Of a stretch of 64,000 nucleotides of DNA, positions 21,339 to 33,500 are shown piece by piece. The notes beneath the pieces are model-generated. The model had not been told where the DNA came from. It made no database searches and worked only from the letters and a program-made list of their open reading frames with translations. The DNA comes from Gracilariopsis chorda (Eukaryota; Rhodophyta; Florideophyceae; Gracilariales; Gracilariaceae). The DNA lies in contig NBIV01000258.1 of assembly GCA_003194525.1 (NCBI GenBank), positions 53,491-117,490 of the forward strand. Reading direction: 5' to 3'. Every line of letters starts with the position of its first letter. Position 1 is the first letter of the stretch. The translations under genes and the position numbers were made by a program.

Positions 21339-24300
21339 CTAAGAGATGCGCATGGTATAACGTACGCTCAAAACGTAATGATTTGAACTGGACTAGTTTT
21401 GAACTTCTATGGAATGTCGGAGGAGCATCAAACTTTTGCAGAGCTTCAAAGTATTATTTGAAAGCATCGCAGGGAGGTTGGTGGCCAACCAATGGAAGCC
21501 TGGAGAGGTGTTTAGTGCAGTGATCCGGAAAAGCTACTTACATTGATTACTCCGTAAGTAAATGATGTGGTCTAGACTATACGATTTTGCCATATATATA
21601 GTGTGCTACCGTTTTTATTGTGGTCCAAACTATAAATGGTACTCACGTCGTAATTGAGCTCAATATATTTATTATGGGCCATACTTATTATGGTCACTGT
21701 GTCTAACTGTAAAATAGTACAAAAAATAGAATATACCCGATTTGTTTTATATGTGTAGTGGAGCTGTCGCAGTAATGAGAGCTGGTATTGGTTTATGTTC
21801 AAGTTGAAATCTTCATTAAAGACGCTGCAAACGACAGTACTGGATCTACTTAGCAGGGATTCTGCACGAGTTAGGAGAAAGGTTGTTATATCTAAGACAC
21901 TTTATCTTCTTAGATTTTCACAATGAAATACCTGCATCATGGTCACGGACTGAGTAATATAAAAATCACGAATCCTTTCGCTATCCGCTTCTAATAGTAC
22001 AAGCAAAACCTTAGGGTCATACGTATTCTGGGTACAAAGGCAGAGAAGAAAGATTTTAAAGTTTCGAATAGTAGCCCAAAAAGTCAAAGACCGAAGAAAG
22101 CCAGATTGCCTAGCTGGCGCCCAAGCACCCTAAATGTGGCAAAATAATGGCCTATCCGCCTGAAAGAAAGGAGGCAGATCATTAAACCGGTGTGATTAAT
22201 AATAACAATAATAATAAAAGTCGCTATTACAAAATAGCTTTGAATAAAGAAGAGAACTGATAACAAGAAAGGTACTCATCTTTCGTATTTTGAAGGCAGT
22301 CCAGGTAAATTGAAAAAGGAGAAGTAATCTGATTTAAACTGCAGTATGTTGAGCTTGAATTATGCGATATGGTGACTAGAGTTCTTGAAACCGAACTTTT
22401 TGCTTTTTGCTATATATGAGAATGATTCTTTTATGCCAATGGGGTTTAGGACATATTGAATTAAACATAACGCAAGCAAAAAGTTATATTGATGAAATAA
22501 ACGTTAATATTTAAAACACTATTGCAACCCAGCTACTGGCGTAACAAATTGTTTTCCGTTAAGGCAGTCATACAGATTTAACTGCACGAGCCTACTTCCT
22601 CTTGCGATCTATAGAGAACTTAGTGTCTTCGCTAGATTGTGTACAGCATACTGCGCTGTCAACAAAAGAGATCACAAGACACAGACGCAAACCTCAAAAA
22701 CATGGTACCAAATGAAGAAAAGCACCCTATTTACTCTTGATTCGAACCGTCTCTGAGGTTTTCTAGATTCGTGGAGCTTGCCCAAGATGGTACCCGTATT
22801 TGCAATGTAGCTGGTTGAGTGGTGTTGTAGAAGCATATGGAAGCTTCTAAGAAGCAACTAAAAACTTCTGATATCTAGAGACTACTGGATTGTTCGGTAG
22901 AAGAAGTATGTAGAAGTGCTTTATGCTTAGTGATAGAAAATTTGGAAAGGTCTGGAACTCTAATAGAACACTATACAAATGAGTAAAAATGCCTTGGTTT
23001 GACGGACGATTAAGTCAAGCCAAGTGTGCTTGATTACAAGTACTTTTTGTTTTCGAGGGTTTGAAGATCATAACAAAATAAGTGGAATATGTGGACCGAA
23101 ACGGTACGTTCCACTCAACAGCTGTAATGGTGCCGCATACCGAAAGCGCAAATGCGGTGATGAACGTTCCACATTCACAAAGTACAAAGTGACTGTGAAT
23201 AATGACAAAGTGTAGACAAGACTTCTACATTCAGCTCGACTCCGACGAACGAAAGTACACCGGCAGTGTCCAGAAGCCGGATATAAAATTCCAGGAACAG
23301 ATGCCTGCAACAAGCGCTCTAATTATTTTCTTGCAAAATAAGAACGATGTCTTTCTTCTCAAACTGGCAATCTAGGATTTGGAAACAGCATTGTGGTTAA
23401 TCCAACGTCTTGTTGAACGTCTTATCTGCATCTAGTGAAGTCTAGTATCCGATTAAAGAACAAATAAATCCTTTCGTACTGACACAATGCCATTGTATTA
23501 TCATGAATTTCTGCTCCTACCCACGGAGATGTCACGGTTCCACGTATCATCTCATAAAACAGGTGCCTGACCACAACTGCACTGATCATGTCTCGTAGGA
23601 TGTCAGTGGTAGATCTCTACCTCTCTACCTAGAGGACAGGTACTGGTTCTTGAATGATTATGCTGTAATGTTGAACGTGGCGTGGTGTAGGCGTTTTGTG
23701 AGGTAAAAGAGGCTTAGGTGTACATTGGTTCGTAAAACATGCTCTCTTCTTCAAATATGTACATGCAACGAGCTAGTAAGCAGATTGTAGGCCGAATCTT
23801 TCGCGTCACCGTCTTCTTTCTCATTTATCCCGTATTCTTACGTATTATTATGGGTGCTTTAGAGGGCATTCTATCGGTTCTACAACTAGAGTTGTTGGCA
23901 GTGGAAATAAGTCCAATCCTAAGCCATCCGAGATCGCGTTGCACACACATATGGGCGCAGATCCGCCAGAACGGATCATTGTGGGATTTGTACGTAGTTC
24001 TGCTTGGATCATATATCGATTTCCAAAACCAGTTCAACAATTGCAATAATAAATGAGAAGAATCACAAAGCCTCGTACACAATCTCTCAGAGCATAATAC
24101 GAGTTAGAGAGGGTCTCACTTCAAGCAAGATGAGTGTAGAAAGAGAAGTCCACCCCCATGCATTCAGACATTCCTTCAAATTAAGAAGCGACAGCCAATT
24201 TATTGAATGATCTAAACGGACATCGTTTGGTGGTTTGTTAGGAGCGCAAAAGGCTAGTTGAAGTACAAGCAGACGGCTGCCCATTCTTCGGGTTTACGCA

Positions 24301-27098
24301 GCTACCCTCTGTTCTTGAATACGCTATCTGGGTGGACTAGCCTTCTGCCAGGCTTCCTGGATGGGTGTCAGGCTTCCCCCTCTCTTGCCCTAAGTGAAAA
24401 AGGCGAGGGGGGTGGAGTCCATATGAGATTCGATGTCATTTTAAGAATCAGCCCCCTCTCACCGATTACGTCCACGACAACAGCCTCCGCCGTGCCGCAT
24501 CCCATCTCCACCGCGCTCGCAACCGCTGCTGCAAGAGCTCCAAAGCGTCGCCGCACAACGCCAGCCACGCAGAAGCGACCACCTCCGCCGCAAAATCACT
24601 CAAAGAGATCTAACCCAGTATTCTCTCCATCGCCCTCGTCCTGCGCCCCCACCCACAGTACCACATATCCACGCAACGTATACAAGCAAGAAGAGGCAGT
24701 TTATTGTCCTAATAGAGAACGATGGTAGCACATATTAATCCTGTCTCTGCAACTCTTTATCTATTGCTGTGGCTACTTGGAGCATAACAAACTTCACAAG
24801 GAGACGCCGGCGAATCAGTGGCTCAAATATTATTCCGTCCAGAATACTTTGTATATGAAAAAGAGGCAGGGGCTGCAAATGGTCTTGAAGATAGGGCTAC
24901 AGCTCAATTACTCTCGCGTGCCCCTACCCCTGAGCCGCAAGTCGGTCACCATATGATGGGTCAAACCATACTGTGCCTGAATTGGGAGCGCTTCTTCGGT
25001 AGAAGGCCCTGCTACGCAGGCTTCCTCATCTATGAAATGACTTCACTTATACGGCAGTTCCAAGGAACGTTCTTCAGATATCCCTCGAACGAGGACGGTG
25101 ACATTCGGACATGGATGCTTAGACATGGTGAGATCGTTGGGAAGATGTTGTTCAAATCACCTGGTTCCATCACTAGATATTATATAGACACAAAAATACC
25201 CTTAGAGGTATAATACCTTTTGCAAAGCTGGTCCTTCATGGCAAGGACTTGTCACATAACAGTTTATCATGAGTTGGTGCTCAGACCAAGTATACAGAAC
25301 TAGGAGGTAGGCAAATAGAACAATTGTCTATAAAAGCTCGAGGTCTGCGGCCTTTAAGCCAACTGGGGCAAGACCACTTCTCCTTCTTTTGGGGACCCCG
25401 ACCTTCTCTTAGAGCTGTCTGCTCCTACTTGCCTCCAACACTACTGTACCCCACGTACCCTCCATAACCGTGCAGCACGGCCTCCTGCACATCGTGAGTG
25501 ATTCGGCTGCCTCGGTCTGTTACTAAATCAGCTGGCGTATTCGTTTGCTCCAAGCCACGCATTAGACCTGAGGTTTCGGTCCTGCGTGTTCAGTAAAGAT
25601 GTTCATTTCTATATTACGCTAGACCTGAGGTTTTAGTCGCACATATGTTGTCACAAATGTTCTTCTTTACTGCTGCTAGTGGGCCGCTGTAGTGTGTACG
25701 TTCTTATCATCGTCTATTTCGGACTTCTATTATCGTCTTGCCTTTGTCGAGGCTGTTTGTTTCCTGTGCCTGTCGCCGCAGTACTCAATTACATATTAAT
25801 TCTTTTCGGTCTACTATCTATGGGCATTGCATGCCAGTGTTGGTACTCTCGAGCTACCAATATATTTTCAATCTACTCTACGGCAAAAAGGGGTACAAAG
25901 AGGACTGTCATCGTCCGGTGTCGTGACATTGTGCAAACATACACTCACAGTGGGTCTGAAATTAAAAAAATGAACCGTTGCCGGATATGACAGAGCGAAT
26001 CCAGATAATACTGCTGTGCCTTCTTCTGGCTTAAGTTTCAGGCAGAATTGTACGGGCGGGCTCGTAGTGGAGAAACATCAATATGAGATTGTGTGTGAAA
26101 TACAAACTCCTTTTGTTTCTCTGAGTTGCTGTCCTTGTGCTACCATCATCTAGATAGAAGGTTTATGTGGGCGCCATTAAAAAACAGTGACCCAGGTGGG
26201 GCCTAACGTAACAATAAAGTAGGCTCGAAGAGGTGTCATCGTAGCTGGAAGATTCGTTGAGATGAAAATGATAAACAGTAAGCACCAAAATACATATATG
26301 CAGCGACCAAAAGAACTCAAACTGCTAAGCAATTAAGAAAACAAACAGGAACGCAAGAGTCTCAAACCCAGAGAACTTTTTCAAAATTTCTTTAAACAGC
26401 GCGCGACCTAAGACATATGTCAATGGCCACTACGAGTCAGACTCCCGGCTTTCCGTCAGACACACTCCAGATGTGAAGCGATTTTTGCAGCCTACCTACT
26501 TGCGCGCTAACCAGAAGCACTCGAGTACAATTCTTACAGGGATGCCAAAGGAGAGCTACTAACAGCAAGATATGCTTTCACTGTGTACCAAATCTAGCCC
26601 TTTCAAGTAAAGATTCCACGGAAGGTCACCTGCGGATAGGTTTATGTCCAGAAAGTCCGTCCAAACATCATCAGGTGTTTCGACCGAAACCATTATACAA
26701 GCTAAGCTCTGGTAGGGCTCACAAAAGCCAGAGAACTTTCGGTACACGCTGCTCGTCACCCTTCTACGCTTCAGGCTTTTCATTTGGTCTTAGCAACGGT
26801 AGATCCTCATCCCAAGTATGCACGTAGGGGCAAACGCCTCATCAAAGGCAAATTGTAGTTGAATGCTTGATAGACAAAATGATAAAAGTTTGGGGTGAGG
26901 TTTGTGTATGGGTGTGATGTTGCATGGAGTGTAGACTAAAACACGAACGTCAACTTCCCCTTTCATAGCGTTTGAACTCCGTTGGATTTTAGCAGCCTCT
27001 GGAATTGCATACAAACCAATAAAACTCCTTCTCCTGGCACCAGCGTCACTGAAATACCGTAGCACTGCTGAAACAGCGAAGTTAGGAATGATCAAGTG
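21339..27098. other. Gene-poor spacer between retroelements 2 and 3
   Basis: AT-rich DNA with only short open frames. There is an AAT-rich run near 22195-22220. A GC-rich segment at about 24450-24660 encodes proline- and alanine-rich stretches in more than one frame and may be an old exon or low-complexity DNA. A 132-codon open frame is listed separately. I recognise nothing else. Confidence 0.5.
24818..25213 (+). CDS. Weak hypothetical open frame
   Basis: A 132-codon open frame entered from an in-frame TAA 41 bases upstream, without an ATG until the methionine pair in HHMMGQ. The composition is protein-like (GRRPCYAGFLIYEM, FRYPSNEDGD), but I recognise no family. It could be an exon, a relic, or chance. 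No promoter or partner gene is visible. Confidence 0.2.
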   Translation: MAQILFRPEYFVYEKEAGAANGLEDRATAQLLSRAPTPEPQVGHHMMGQTILCLNWERFFGRRPCYAGFLIYEMTSLIRQFQGTFFRYPSNEDGDIRTWMLRHGEIVGKMLFKSPGSITRYYIDTKIPLEV

Positions 27099-27148
27099 CT
27101 GCTGGAACACTCTTCACGTGTGTTCCAGCAGTGCCAGAACATTCTACA
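27099..27148. repeat. 33-base palindrome, copy A of a dispersed repeat
   Basis: 27099-27131 forms a near-perfect inverted repeat with arms CTGCTGGAACAC and GTGTTCCAGCAG around a CACGTG centre. The 50 bases from here to 27148 match the reverse complement of 61008-61057 with few differences. It may be a small foldback transposon or the end of a larger one. Confidence 0.75.
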
Positions 27149-27556
27149 CTTTTTTTGACCAACAATAGACAAGAGATAAAGCTATCACCATTATTGTACC
27201 TTACAACTGTATCCAACGGGGCTTGTACACATGTAGATGATCAAAGGCCTGATCAGAACAAAGTTATGTTGGCATCCAGCCCTTTCAACTTCTATGTGGG
27301 AGTACAGCCCTTGTTCTGCGTGTCTGCTAGCTTAAAACCCCGCTAAAAAACTTAACCTCAAACATAGCTACTTATGCTACGAGCTACATACAGTGCGGGC
27401 CACTCCTTTAAGCACATCAAGCCACAATATTTTATTGTGTGGTTCTGCATACAATATCGGTATGATGCTGTGATTGAAGATTGTAGATCATTTAGTTGAC
27501 CACAGCTGTAGACACATTTCGTCATAGAGAACTGAAGTGCAATGCCTGTCGCTAGG

Positions 27557-28346
27557 TCTGCTGAAGACTTGGTTCTTTTTCTGGGTCACCGGTTTCGCTC
27601 ATCTTATGAGTTCGTACCGAGATCGGTCAACGGCTACGTAGCCGAGCCACTGCCTGTGCCAGCGCGTATCGCCGCGTGGGAATTTCCAGGTGTGTGTAGA
27701 TGGGCGCATGGTTGAACTTTTCCAATAACTGGTACATTTACTTATTTAGAATTATTAGTATTATTTACTCTACTGTGGGGGACGGTACTTAAGGTACCCG
27801 CGTTGCCCATGTAAAGCCACAAAAAGGGTGATCTCCCTGATCGGAGGCTCTGTTCGTTTCCGCCTTCACAGGTAGTTAACTCTGCAGGTAGCATTACTCC
27901 GTTGTGCACGGCTCGTTCAACCCCCTTTAACGCCCAAAACATTACGTGGATTTACCATCCAGTATCTTGGTTATTTCCCGCTCTGCGGTTTCCTTTCCTT
28001 TGATCTTTCTGGCAACGCCGATCTTTCCCGAGCTAATCGCGTGGCTGGCTGTCGGAGCACCTCCGCACCCATTTTCCTTCCCTCATTTCTGGCCCCTTTT
28101 TTTGTGCAACCCATGATACTTGGTGCGTCCCGTATAACAGTGAAGCTGCCACTCCAGTTGGTGTACTGCCTCTTTGGAGGATACTGATCCTTATTCAATC
28201 AACCTTTCTGCGCAAGTCGCAAATGGTCAGTCTTGGTTTACACCCGGCCTCGTTCACTGATCCCCGGAAGGGCTCTACTGTCGTGCCTACCTCGTGAGAG
28301 AAAGATTCAGACGTATTTGTCGTGCTCTCCCCACAGGGGCATTGCA
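27557..28346 (+). repeat. 5' LTR of retroelement 3
   Basis: About 790 bases matching 38366-39165. It begins TCTGCTGAAGACTTGG where the partner has TGTGCTGAAG, and ends GGGGCATTGCA. Both copies share the run TTATTTAGAATTATTAG near 27745 and 38555. Confidence 0.88.
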
Positions 28347-28354
28347 CTAAAAAG

Positions 28355-28372
28355 TGGTCTCCCGACCTAGAA
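28355..28372 (+). other. Primer-binding site of retroelement 3
   Basis: TGGTCTCCCGACCTAGAA, 8 bases after the LTR, is identical over 18 bases to the site of element 1 although the surrounding DNA is unrelated. Confidence 0.75.
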
Positions 28373-28463
28373 CAACTGTCTGTATTATTTCCTCTTTGAG
28401 GCCTTTTGCCCATTTTTTTGGTTTTGGTTGTTGTTGGACATTCCGTTGGAACTTTTCTCATCG

Positions 28464-30566
28464 ATGGGACGCAAGCCATCCGGTTCCGAAGCGTTTGCAA
28501 CTCGCCCTCACTCCCACGAGGGTGGGGGAATCCAGGAATTGGATTATGCCCGCGCACCGGGAATGAAACTGCAACAGGAAGAACCAACCACGGCAACGCC
28601 GGGGAATTTGACCCCAGGAGCCGGGCCTGTAACAGCTGTTACGGTTGTTTCCCTGCCTCCACCGTTAGTCAACCACGTCCAAACTGTCCGCCTGGAGGAG
28701 CAGTTTCGCGCTCTGCGAGCGGCACACAACGCCCTCATAGGGGAACTCACATCTTTACGAGGAACTGTGTAAGCTCACCATGTGCAGCGCTTGGCAGATG
28801 AAATCTGTTTATTTTAATCGGACGTCAACTCTATGCTCCAGTTTTTTGGCATTCCGGCTTCCTTCGTCAAAGGTATGGAGAACCGATTCGATCGGGTGCG
28901 AATCCGATTGGAATCGGTCGAGAAGGCTGTGCACACTCCCACCGCTGCAGCCAAACCAGTGGTGTCTGAGCAAGTCGATCGCCCGGACGTTCAGGGTAAA
29001 CAAAAGTCACCAAAGCACAGAAGGAAGCAACATTACGACTTGGACTCCTCGAGCTCGTCGGATATTGACCAGAGTGACTCGGATTATTCCATTTCGTTGG
29101 AGCACTCTTGTCATGCCGATTGTTATGGGCGGAGTTCCCGCTCAAAGCGGTTGATGTATACTAAGGTTGCCATCAGCGCCCGTACGAAGGGTAAAAGGCA
29201 CCCAGGGCTGAAGCCCCTAAAGCCGACTAACCCGCTAAACAGGGAGTTGTTATCCTACCGGTACTACCTGCTGGAAGACTCCTTTTTAGGAAGGACGCCT
29301 CGTTACACGGGTAAGGTGAAAGACTGCATCAAGCGGACTTAGCTTTTTATGCGTAAGCACTACTTTACTGGGGATGATCCAATTCTGGTTCCCAAATTTC
29401 TCACACGTTTGTGGTAGACGCCAATGTTCTCGGTATAAGTGAGGCCCAAGCTTACTGGGCGTTACCGTATTTTTTCCAAGGTGTTGCTTAGGATCAGTTA
29501 AGTTGCATTCGAGGTTCCTCGCGGGCCTCCGAGGGAGGTGTAACGTGTTCGTCGGAGGCAGTGCAATACCTACTGCGCTCCTACGCCACCAACACCACTA
29601 TCGAAGCAGCTGTCCTTGCGCTATGCGACACACGCCAGAAGCCTGGACAATCAAGAACAGACTACTCGGTAAGCCTCAAGAAGGCCTTACACGTTGTGGT
29701 AATGTTTACCCTTCGGGGGAGCGCTGTAGCATGTTTATAGATGGACTAGAACCAGCCATCAAAACATTGGTAGCCCACTTTCGGGAGCAGTAGCCGAAGA
29801 TGAGAAACCTGGAATTGATCCAGTTCGCACGCGCAGAGGCTGAAGCTCTGCGTGCACGTAATCTGGATACCCGGCAGAAGGCAATCCGAGCACTTATGCC
29901 AGAGACGGAATCTTCTTCGCTCTCCAATGGAACCAGCGACAATCCCAATCCGGGTTATGACAAAATTTAAGTCATCCATCAAGATGGTGTTTCGATCCCG
30001 ACTACGGACTTGCCGTCGAAGACGGAGTGTACATTTGACGCTGCGTTAGCGGAAACGCAGGTGAACCCAACGATAAAAACATACGGTAACCGGATGTCAG
30101 CCTCGAACAAACTGTTTTCAAACGGAATGACCCGTGGTCAGCGCCCTGGATGGGTAGGCAAACAGAATTCCAGGAGGTTCTTTAATAATCGGTTGTCACA
30201 ACTGCGAAGCGCGGGATTTCGTTTGATATGTCACTTGTGTTACAAGCACGGACACAAATCCCCACAGTGCCTTCTAACTCTTCGGCAGATGCCACGAGTG
30301 GTTATGAAGCCCTGACCTCAGAGGAAAAGAGCTCCGTGCCCGTGGCATCGTACCTCCGTGCCAAGACGGATTTTCCCAGTACAATGGCTTATTCACCGCT
30401 GCAGCAGTCAAAGCCGGTGCAACCGGTTGGTTCTTCACCGACCCTGCCACAGGGAAGTACTCCTTCCATCATCGCTCACACGAGTTCTAATCCCGAAACG
30501 TACAATGCTTTCGTCACTGAGGAACACGGGCGCGAGCCCGACACAACCCTTTCACAGGTAAACTAA
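28464..30566 (+). pseudogene. gag: Gag of retroelement 3
   Basis: Starts near ATG 28464 with a basic stretch, then a leucine-rich segment (RLEEQFRALRAAHNAL) and an acidic serine/aspartate block near 29045-29100, as in element 1. The capsid-like part follows (RCGNVYPSGERC near 29690, LIQFARAEAEALRAR near 29820). A complete CCHC zinc knuckle, CHLCYKHGHKSPQC, lies near 30230, the only intact one in the window. The frame moves several times, but the last part, ending at the TAA 30564-30566, is again in the starting frame. Gag coats and packages the element RNA. Confidence 0.8.
30557..30563 (+). promoter_or_regulatory. Candidate -1 frameshift site, gag to pol, retroelement 3
   Basis: Gag ends CAG GTA AAC TAA, and pol continues in the -1 frame (GGT AAA CTA ATT). 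GGTAAAC is the same heptamer as in element 1. About 13 bases downstream CTCCC CCGT GGGAG forms a strong hairpin, the usual partner of a slippery site. Confidence 0.55.
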
Positions 30567-33500
30567 TTGAGAGAGTCTCCCCCGTGGGAGAGGCGTCCTC
30601 AAAGGTGAGGCTGACGACGCCCGAGGCGCCGCTGCCTCGCTCCCCGGTGAAAATCTGAAACAGGAGAGACACTGCAGACGCGGACTCGAAACACCTTGGT
30701 GTTTTGCGTCGTCTGTGGATATGGGTAAAGGATAACCGGATCACGGATCGATTCATGATGATGGATTAGGGAAACTACAAGGTTTACGCTGATTTTGGCC
30801 TGCATAAGGAGCTCATGGTGAGATACTTGATCGCGCTGGACACTGGCACTGGCCCAAAATTTATTGCGGATTCGTTCCTACCTCTGCAATTGCGGTGTCT
30901 AATCCAGTCTGATACGGTGACTGATGTCGCTGAGGCAAATAATAATTCGTTGAATAGGGTTTGAAAATTTTATCTGGTTGTACGCTTCGGAAGGTCTGTT
31001 GTGAAGGTCTGCTTCTTTGTATACTGTTCAATGGCAGCTCCAGGTGTACTGGGATGTGAGCATTGCGAAAGGTTCTTTGAAGCAATTTGGCCACGCTTTA
31101 AGCAGGTGAAACTCGAGGACCGGTCGTCCGTCCCCTTTGTTCTTCAACTGCTGAAGCGGGCGTCGAAGAAGCACGTTACTCTGCCTGCTGCGCAGGAACC
31201 ACCGCCAGCTTTCGGGAATCTAACAAGCTCCGAGTTGCCGCATCGGTTTCAATACCCGCTGCCTCTCAGGTAATGGTGGAGGTCAATTCGCGTCAACACG
31301 GCATTCGAGTTGTTCAACTCTCGGCCTCCCTCTATTAGAGCTCACAGTTAGCTGTAGCCAATAGTATCGTGAGTATCACGCACGATATCTCTTTCAGGGT
31401 GTTTGTCGCCAACCTTGGCAATAAGCCCCAGTACCTGGTGTAAACCCAGTAATTGGCTCAGTAACTCCACATCCGTTGGCAATGCCCCCTACTAGGGTGA
31501 CTGCTGCCAAACTCCACGGACTCACTGAAGTCCCAGACGAGAAATACCTATCAAGGCACAGCAGTACGCCCGGGGATGGAAATTTGGCCCAGCAATCAGA
31601 TGGATACCAAAATAACGGAGGGAAACCGAAGAAACAGGGCCCACCACCAGCCAAAAGGCACCAACCCACAAAGTATGACAAGATTGATCCTATCAAGGCC
31701 TTTGAAGACCTTGATCTCAACCACGTGCCGGCTTTCCAACGTGATTGTCTCTGCGATATGTTGCGGGAATTTACCACGATGTGGAATGGCTCAATGGGTG
31801 GCATTAGTACGAACGAACATCGGATAAATCTTCTACCAGATATGTGGCCAGTCGCGGAACCCCGTTACAGGGTGGGACTGAAAGCTCAGGAAGAGAAACA
31901 ATTCCAAATGGAACGCATGCTCTGTGCTGGAGTGATTGAACTGGTGCAATCGCAATGGGCATCTCCAGTAGTACTGGCCTCGAAACCAGACGGCAAGTGG
32001 CGCTTCTGTGTTGAATACCGTTGGCTGAACTCCGTGACAGTGCGGGATACGTATCCCATTCCACGAACGGATGAGTGCATTGAGTCCCTCAGAGAGGCTA
32101 CCGTTTCAACGGCTTCAAACGCAAATTGGAGGTATTGGCATGTTCCTGTCAGGAATGAGGAAGGTGATAAAACGGCTTTCGTATGCCATTCTGGATCTAC
32201 CGTTTCAAACGGATGCCTTTTGGTCTGACCAATGCTCTTGCTTCCTTTCAAAGGGCTATCGACATCCTCTTGAGTCGTTTCAAGTGGTGCACTTGTTTGG
32301 TCTACGTTGATGATATTATCATCTTCTTCAGGAATCTGGACGAGCATCTGGACCATGTCCGTGACGTGATGACCGTACTGCACAACGCAAATATAACCCT
32401 CAAATTGAGAAAATGTTGGTTCTTCGCCGATACAGTAAATTATCTCGGTCATATCATCCGTCAGGGACGGTTAATGATCGAACCAGTTCCAGTGAAGTCC
32501 CTCGTCGAGGCCCAGGAACCCGGACTCAGACGGAACTCCGCTCCTTTTTGGGACTCGTCAAAGTCCATCGACGGTTTATAATGAACATTTCAGATATGTC
32601 CGCACCGCTTAAAGCGCTCCATTGCAAATGTCAGCCGCCGAAGCTTAACCCATACACCACCGATCAGTCGGAAGCATTCAAGTCCTTGATTAAGGTAGTG
32701 ACATCTGCTCCTATTTTGTCTCTTCCCAAGTCTGGGCTTCCATTCTCCGTGGAGACGGACTCCAGCCACCAGCAAGTGGGCTGTGCTTTGTTTCAAACAA
32801 CCCCCGAAGGAGAGCGCAAACCGATTGGCTACTGGTCTCGGACCCTGAACGTCCACTAGCGGAACTATTCCGTATCGGAGAAGGAATGCCTTGCTGTGGT
32901 CTAGGCGTTCTCTACCCTACTTCCCTATCTCATGGGCGTGCACTTTGCCGTGTACATGCACAAATCCTCGCTGAGGTGGCTGATGAACATCTTTGATCCA
33001 TCAGGCCGCTTGATGCGGTGGCGGCTCCGCCTCGACGGATTTGACTTTGCCATCGTTTACAAAACGGGTGCTTTAAACACCAAAGGTGACGCACTGTGTT
33101 GCCTACCCACAACAGGACAAACCCAGGTTAACCTGGATAAAGATGGGATCCCCTGTTTTACCGTTGACGGTCAAGTCCGGGAAGATGCGGAGTGGCCAGA
33201 AAAATGGGAACTGCAGGACCCAATGGATTCACTGCTCGCTTCAAGCGATACTGAGAAACTCCTACCAGGGAACTTTGTACCTATCACTACCGAGCAGATG
33301 ATCCGAGAGCCACTAGGCGCCCCCTTCTGTACGAAGTTGCGAGCCCTTCTTAACGGTGGTAAGGATCTCCCCTTTGCGGTAAACGATAGCGGGTCTCTTA
33401 TCCGGAAGGTTGAAAGACATCCGTAAATTGTGGTTCGTCACTCCCTACAGACGCGGTTTTGGCATCTTCCGCATTATAAGAAACTCGGTGGACACCCGCA

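Noticed and set aside
24258-24728. Proline-rich open frame at a GC-rich island
   Set aside because: Low complexity, open in more than one frame, and no start context or domain.
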